DNA from: Anisus vortex
Taxonomy: Eukaryota > Mollusca > Gastropoda > Planorbidae
Reading direction: 5' to 3'
NCBI GenBank assembly: GCA_949126835.1
Contig: OX421502.1
Coordinates: 37,285,416 to 37,349,415, forward strand
Length of the DNA: 64,000 nucleotides
The notes beneath the pieces are model-generated. The model ran no database searches, was not told the origin of the DNA, and was given only the letters and a program-made list of their open reading frames with translations. Position 1 is the first letter of the stretch. Every line of letters begins with the position of its first letter. Positions 58,396 to 64,000 of the stretch are shown here, one piece after another. Both the position numbers and the translations under genes were made by a program.

Positions 58396-60237
58396 ACACT
58401 TCTTAAAACACATGCACAACAAACAAAACTACATACCGGTACACATAAAAACTGCATATAATTACTATAGTTATCAATAAGGTACGGTACACACTTCTTC
58501 GTTATTCTTGCGTGACTGGTGTTACATATTTAAACACGTCTTACAGTAAGCACAGTTCCCTTTACAAACCATTTAGAATCTACTGTGTCTATGTGAGCGT
58601 AGGCTACACATCTTGGAGGGCACAATGGATAACACGCCCAGTCGTCCCCCCACCCTCCTTTCGTACACTAGTAATTAAATATAATGTGAATATTATGCAA
58701 CGATTGCCAACAATGTGTGTGTTTTACGTGTGTCATATGACAGCAGGATTTTATTAACAGAACAAAAAAAAAAGGCCGTAGTAATAAATGTTAGGACGTT
58801 ACAGCTTTACAGCAGGTGGAGGCGGGATTGTAAAGGTTATGTTCTTATTTATCCCCCCTCCCCACACCTATGTATACAACAATAACATTAGCAACAAATG
58901 CGTCTGACACCGGAGTGTTAAAGTATTAATAGTGGATGGTGATGCGTGGATGCGATTACTTTATCAGTATCGATATCTACGTCGAGCATCTTTAAATTAT
59001 CGAGTTATTAATGAATTCAAAGAAGAAGATAAAAAAGATGTCCTAAATGTGTCAGGTGTCAAAAGGTGAGAATTAGGTGTCAAAAGGTGAGATTCAGGCG
59101 TTTGAAAATGCAGAGGAGGATTTAAAAAAAAAGTGTTCTTTGAATGTTATTAAAATTACTCTCAATGTTCACTTGGGCGTAAGAACGAAAACTTTAGTTT
59201 TCACCTGAGGCCGAGGTATAGTAAAGCATTTAGGTGGTGTTGAAGTAGGACTTTACCATTTGTATTAGACTCAATGCATTACGAGTTATGAAGGCAACAC
59301 AATGCACTGTTGCATCTACTTTCCCCCCAGATGGTAAAGGGCAAAACCAGAGCTCTACAGACATATTGGTACCATTCAAGGACCTTCAGAATGACATTTC
59401 TAGGGCTTTGGAACTTGGAACTAGTCCATATAATGTGACATATTTGAGTGTCACTGACACCCTCACACTCAAACAGACACATGCACAATGAGAAAATAAC
59501 ATGCACGTATCAATATAAATATTATCTAAATATACTAAGAACGTGGCAAGCCTGTTAAGAAAAACATCGTACATACAATTTAGAGAAATAGATTTTAAAA
59601 AAGTAGATAAATAAATAGATGGATAGATAGACGAATGAATGAATAGATACGTAGATAAATTAGATAGATAAATTAGATAGATAAATTGAAAGATAAATTA
59701 AATATATACCAGAATAGATAAATAATTATATATGTAGGTGAATAGAAAATTAATTATATTATATGTAGATGAATAGATAATTAGATGCACAGATGAATAG
59801 ATACATAGATGAATAAACATTGAATTAGATGAAAAGAGCATTAGATAATTATATAGTGTAAATGCATATTGAATTAAAAGAAAACATAAGACATGGCAGC
59901 TACGTGGATTAAGGGGGATATAAATAATCAATTTATTAAACATTTATAACCACAGTTTAATTTGTTCAGTTTATCACCCCCATCCTTTCAAATATATATG
60001 TATTATAATATATTATACATTTTGCCTAGCTAGAAACTTAGGAAGTGAAGAGAGAATTGACTGATGAAGGATATGCAGGACAATATTTACAACAAAGAGT
60101 ATGGGTATCTATAATGATAAAAAAAAAACAATAAGTAGTCGAGCATTGGCGGTGAATACATTAGCCCAGCCTCAACAACAGTCTTACTACAAAGTAATCG
60201 AGCAATAATATAAGAAATTGATTGTTCGAAAAGTGTG
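58396..60237. other. Intergenic DNA, no gene seen
   Basis: A two-copy 23-bp repeat (GTGTCAAAAGGTGAGAATTAG type) lies at about 59048-59095 and degenerate GATA-rich sequence at 59590-59800. A 67-residue frame at 59288-59491 has no domain I recognise. Confidence 0.5.
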
Positions 60238-60313
60238 AATTTCAGGCTTTGGCACGTTGAATGAATTATAAATCCTAATTGGTAGACTGTTATTGAAAGG
60301 TTGCCGATTCCTG
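60238..60313. mobile_element. 3' end fragment of a hAT-like MITE
   Basis: TTTGGCACGTTGAATGAATT, GGTAGACTGTTATTGAAAGG and TTGCCGATTCCTG match the right end of the elements at 4982-5165 and 19852-24246. The left end is not clear. Confidence 0.65.
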
Positions 60314-60457
60314 ACATAGATTATTCACTCGATTCACATCGGAAAAAATTGATTTATACAAAAATATTACCCAAGAATATTACAACTAGTCTAATGAAAT
60401 CTCAACAATACAATAACAACAATGACATCTCAGCAATTTCATAACAACAATGACATC

Positions 60458-60538
60458 TTAACCCTTACAGTCCCGGGCGCGTATATAGCGGAACTGAAGG
60501 CAGCATAGATAGAAGTAGGTCGGTACGGGAAGGGTTAA
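60458..60538. mobile_element. piggyBac-like MITE, 73 bp, copy 2, with TTAA duplication
   Basis: The element 60462-60534 starts CCCTTACAGTCCCGGGCGCG and ends GTCGGTACGGGAAGGG between TTAA at 60458-60461 and 60535-60538. Compared with the reverse complement of 33196-33268, I count one difference in 73 positions (GTACGGG against GTACAGG). Confidence 0.86.
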
Positions 60539-60859
60539 CAATGTTATAACAACAATGAAATCTCAACAATGACTATGTTTCAGTGTTACCGTTCTTTGTT
60601 AAGGGACGAATGTAGTTTTTTTTTGCACAGCGCTGGTTTACCAATCTGATGGGCTTGGGTCAAGAAAGTCTATCCAGTTATGATGATTTTAACTAAAAAA
60701 TCCGTTGGGGGAAAGTAACGGTTCTCCGTGCTGACCCTGTCTTGGTCAATGAGACCTTTGAACTTTCCCCTGAGAGAAATTTCATTTGTTCACTAAACAT
60801 CGTTTTAAACAGGGTTGTAATATGCACACATACAGAAAGATGTGACCTATGTAGGGTGG

Positions 60860-60932
60860 TCATAGGTCATCTTTGTGTTACATGTCGGTTATCATTGTGT
60901 TACAGGTCGGTCATCTTTGTGTTACAGGGCGC
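60860..60932. repeat. Three-copy ~28-bp repeat
   Basis: GGTCAT-CTTTGTGTTACA blocks recur three times (GGTCATCTTTGTGTTACATG, CGGTTATCATTGTGTTACAG, GTCGGTCATCTTTGTGTTAC). Confidence 0.7.
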
Positions 60933-60943
60933 TGGGTGTGCTA

Positions 60944-60971
60944 TGCCCCCCCCCCGCGGGGGGGGGGGGTA
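60944..60971. repeat. C-run/G-run perfect inverted repeat
   Basis: A C run, GCGC-type centre (CCCCCGCGGGGG) and a G run form a near-perfect palindrome of about 27 bp. A similar CCCCCGCGGGGG with long G run occurs at about 6105-6130. Confidence 0.85.
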
Positions 60972-62995
60972 TAGTAGTGTGTAATTCAGATTTAAACAAA
61001 AATAGGAAACGAAAACAATGAAACAGAAAAAAATATATAGAAGCCAATTAATGTATATTTACAGTTGGACTAATAATCAAACAAGATATAGGCTATACAT
61101 GAAAATATATCAATCGATTAGACTATTAGATTCAAAGTATGAGGCATTTCACTGCTGCAGAGATGCTAAAAGGTGTGTGGGTAGATAAAGCTACAGAAAA
61201 AAAAAACTTTTGCCAAATCTTAAAGTCATTTCATGCAAAATAGGCGCGCGGCGCCCATTTTCTTTCTCTCATGATTTATTTCCCTCTTTTTTCAAGGAGA
61301 GGAGCCGGGAGTCAATGAATCTTTATGTAGGTCAGTGGGCTGGCGCTGGGCAAGATATTGAAATGACACATGACATATTAATATTAGAAGAAAAAAAGAA
61401 TGAGAAAGGGGGGGGTTGTCATCTGCTTCACGGTTCGCAGCACAATACATCAGATAGTATAACATGTTAATTTTTTTTTTTAAAGTATTTACCTTTATTA
61501 TATAAGTTTTGAAGATTTTAAGTTAGGTAGAATAATATTTACATACTGACGTATCCACAATCCACACCGCTAGCCCTATATATTGTTTTGTGTGTAAATG
61601 TGTAAATTTCCAAGTCAAAGGATTTTTTTGGCATGCAAAAGGCTATTATTGAAGTACGAGTTTGCTATTGGCTACAACATCATACAAGGAGGAATGGGGA
61701 ATTGTGTAGCCAGCACAAGGCTGGTCCTGCGGTTAGTAAACACGCGACTGTCCAACAAGACGACCCGTGGACGTAGTACTAAGGAACATCTGTAAACACG
61801 TATAAGACAATGCCCAGCCTCCATATACGAGGGAAAAATAAAGATACTGATGTATTTTTCTCGGATTTGAAATGTCGAAAATCTCCGGAATCGCTGGGTA
61901 TCCGGTATAGCCCCCCCCCTCCTCCTCCCCCTATATACACAGTCCTATACACAAACATCTTTAAACCTACACCAGGAATCGACTAGTGGTAAACCGGGAC
62001 ACAAGTGGACACGCGATGAAAGTTCGATTTATTATTATTTTTTTTAAATGTATGCACTGAGGTAGAAATATCACTAGTATCGATTCGAATACGTGTAATC
62101 GTCCTAGCAACGCCAGGCATTTTTTCTCAACTAATCGAGGAAATTACCTCGGTCTTGTTTGATGGCTTCAATTACTTAGACGAAGGGTCACCGGAACCAA
62201 AACATTTGCACGAAATATCTGGGTTTTTACTATACTAACTATAGGTAGGCTGTATTATAACTGTATATATTATTTGATGTTGTTAGTTTTTTTTCTTTCG
62301 TTGTGGCTGTTTATGGTCTGTTCACGTCTTATTAGAAATCTATAGGCATAGTGTTGTAAAAATCGTATCAACAATTTTTCTTAACATTTTATGTTGTAGC
62401 TTTCTTTTTTTATATACATTATTATTTGAGAAGTGTGTGCGTGTGTGTGTAAGGGGGGGGGGGTGCGAGCGCGCGCACAAACACATCCACACACGGCCAA
62501 TTTGTTTATGACTTACCCCATCGGCTGACATATTTACTACGACATGTGACATAATTGTGTGTGTGTGCATGTACAAGAGTATATAAGCTGCACACCTGGA
62601 TAGGGATTGCCTTCAAAACCCCTCCCTCCTCCCTCCCTTTCTTCTGCGGTCACAACTTCACCCCCACCACCACCACCACCACCACAAATTTACACTCCGC
62701 CCACCTCCTCCCATCTTCGTTTATAGGTAACCTCTCGTGTGTAATAATAAGTAAAACAACAACGTCTAAACCAGAAAGGGGTCTTCCGGTACGTTTAGCT
62801 ATAGGCGTGCCATCTTAATTAACTGAGGTGAGGGCATGGGGATAACAGGGGGGGGGGGGGGTGGCAGGTGATTCTATCTCGCAAGTGAAGGGATAATGTT
62901 TGTCATTGATCGATTTCAAACTGATGATCACTTCACAACAATTTCACAACGTCGATATAATATATATATATATATACACATTTATACTCTAATTA
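60972..62995. other. Intergenic DNA, no gene seen
   Basis: It includes G runs at about 62450-62461 and 62848-62861 and a CCACCACCACC stretch near 62655-62685. Short frames show no domain. A segment at 61690-61740 faintly recalls the SINE head at 63000. Confidence 0.5.
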
Positions 62996-62998
62996 GAA

Positions 62999-63176
62999 GC
63001 CGGCTGGTCCAGCGGTTAGTTCACCGGGCTGTCAACCAAATAACAACTGACAGGTCGCGGGTTCTATCCCTGCCACCGACGGATCCCTGTCGCCCTGCAG
63101 GAGTTTTGGGCCTAGTGGACGTAATAATCTTCTACCTAGAAGGAACGCCTGTAAACTTATAAGATAAGATAAGATT
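62999..63176 (+). mobile_element. tRNA-derived SINE with LINE-like tail
   Basis: The head GCCGGCTGGTCCAGCGGTTA fits a tRNA D-arm/A box and CAGGTCGCGGGTTCTATCCC fits a T-arm/B box. The body is short, and the tail AATAATCTTCTACCTAGAAG, GAACGCCTGTAAAC, GATAAGATAAGAT is shared with the LINE 3' end at 31355-31412. It is a different family from the 250-bp SINE. The intact-looking boxes could suggest a tRNA gene, but the anticodon arm is not tRNA-like and the tail argues for a SINE. Confidence 0.78.
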
Positions 63177-63719
63177 TTTGTCTTCAAAAATGCTGTTGTG
63201 AATATAGTTGCCAAAGCGACTAAATTGTCTATCTTTGCACACACACACAAAATTATTTTCCGAACAGTTTTTGTAAGAAGATGTAAACTTTGGAAACTAA
63301 AGATTGTCGGCTTTTCTTCTATAACCGAGTAAATGTTTATTATAAACGATGGTGGGTTTAGAGTATTTGATTCTGCCCTTTAGCAAACGGCACAATAACA
63401 CACAATAACAAAAGGTAGGCCCTAGATGTAGTCTGCTGAGAATCGCATGTCTTTATGTTCATAGTAGTTCGCAGGGAATAAACAAAATCGCGATTCCATA
63501 GCCTGCAAAGACTAGCGAAATGAGCCAATAGCTGCAAAGACAATGTTATTTAGCAAATAGCCACAAAGACTAGCAAACTTAGCCAATGCAAGTCGCAAAC
63601 AAAATGTAACTTTTTTTTTTACTTGATTCGCTGATGGCCTCCGCCGCAACAGTGACAATTGGCCCTCAGATAGTAGGTTGTAAATCTTACAATGAAGGTG
63701 TCATTTATGTAACATCATG
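63177..63719. other. Intergenic DNA, no gene seen
   Basis: Nothing recognisable apart from short direct repeats of AGC(C/A)A(C)AAAGACTAGC near 63505-63575. Confidence 0.5.
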
Positions 63720-64000
63720 CGTCTCGTAGACCTACCAACCAGTGTGCCATATGTCTTACACCCAGTGTGTCACGTGTCTTACAACATGTGTGTCACATGT
63801 CTTACAACCAGTGTGTCATATATCCTACAACCAGTGTGTCATATGCCTTACAACCCGTATGTCACATATCTTGCAACCAGTGTGTCATATATCCTACAAC
63901 CAGTGTGTCATATATCCTACAACCAGTGTGTCATATATCCTACAACCAGTGTGTCATTGCCGTACAACCTGTGTGTCACATATCTTACAACCAGTGTGTC
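63720..64000. repeat. ~22-bp minisatellite, continues beyond the window
   Basis: About twelve units of CTTACAACCAGTGTGTCATA(T) with CTTACA/CCTACA and CACATG/CATATA variants, cut by the window edge. Confidence 0.88.

Noticed and set aside
62999..63070. A true tRNA gene
   Set aside because: The A and B boxes fit, but the anticodon stem is not formed and a SINE-type tail shared with a LINE follows.
63720..64000. Relation between the terminal ~22-bp array and the 26-bp array at 428 (reverse complement)
   Set aside because: Both contain CCAGT and TCATATA words, but the order and spacing do not align well enough to claim homology.

Overview
This window looks like a metazoan nuclear genome, most likely a mollusc and quite possibly a gastropod. 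That rests on one intron-bearing animal gene (Sprouty), low gene density, AT-rich intergenic DNA packed with minisatellites, tRNA-derived SINEs, hAT-like and piggyBac-like MITEs, decayed non-LTR retrotransposons, a gypsy-like LTR element, and strong enrichment of the octamer TAGGCCTA. The species is inference. I see no rRNA, tRNA gene, CRISPR or prokaryotic operon.

Layout. 1-4.1 kb: CA-rich DNA, a 26-bp minisatellite passing into a related 46-bp dimer array, then CT/GA and poly-G/C tracts. 4.1-11.3 kb: a SINE head, two hAT-like MITEs, a tandem pair of ~540-bp repeats and a broken LINE pol end. 11.3-19.5 kb: four large tandem arrays (GATA/GACA, 29 bp, ~61 bp, 9 bp) plus a TIR MITE. 19.5-24.3 kb: a nested stack of SINE pieces and a hAT-like MITE split by a 4.19-kb LTR element whose two 1035-bp LTRs look identical. 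24.6-36.1 kb: SINEs, MITEs, a LINE 3' end, a 38/37-bp array and AT tracts. 36.1-45.5 kb: a repeat-poor island with the one confident host gene, a minus-strand Sprouty homologue, its probable long 3' UTR, an inferred 3.9-kb 5' intron and a candidate first exon. 47.1-55.3 kb: a 2.76-kb GATA/GAT array, a 39-unit 56-bp array and a 23-unit 27-bp array, with SINE copies between them. 55.3-64 kb: GA-rich DNA, a third TIR MITE, a ~61-bp array, a piggyBac-like MITE, a SINE with a LINE-like tail, and a ~22-bp array running off the end.

Gene content. Only two reading frames look like real proteins: Sprouty (40218-41123, minus) and the LTR element's gag-like/RNase H fusion (21470-22411, plus). Nearly all other long open frames are repeat translations (such as Ile-Tyr-Leu-Ser or Ser-Asn-Leu strings). 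I did not find a convincing new multi-gene system. The best leads are the recently inserted internally deleted LTR element, a near-identical pair of 73-bp piggyBac-like MITEs, a short upstream ORF overlapping the Sprouty start, higher-order structure in several minisatellites, and the TAGGCCTA enrichment. All comparisons were made by eye.
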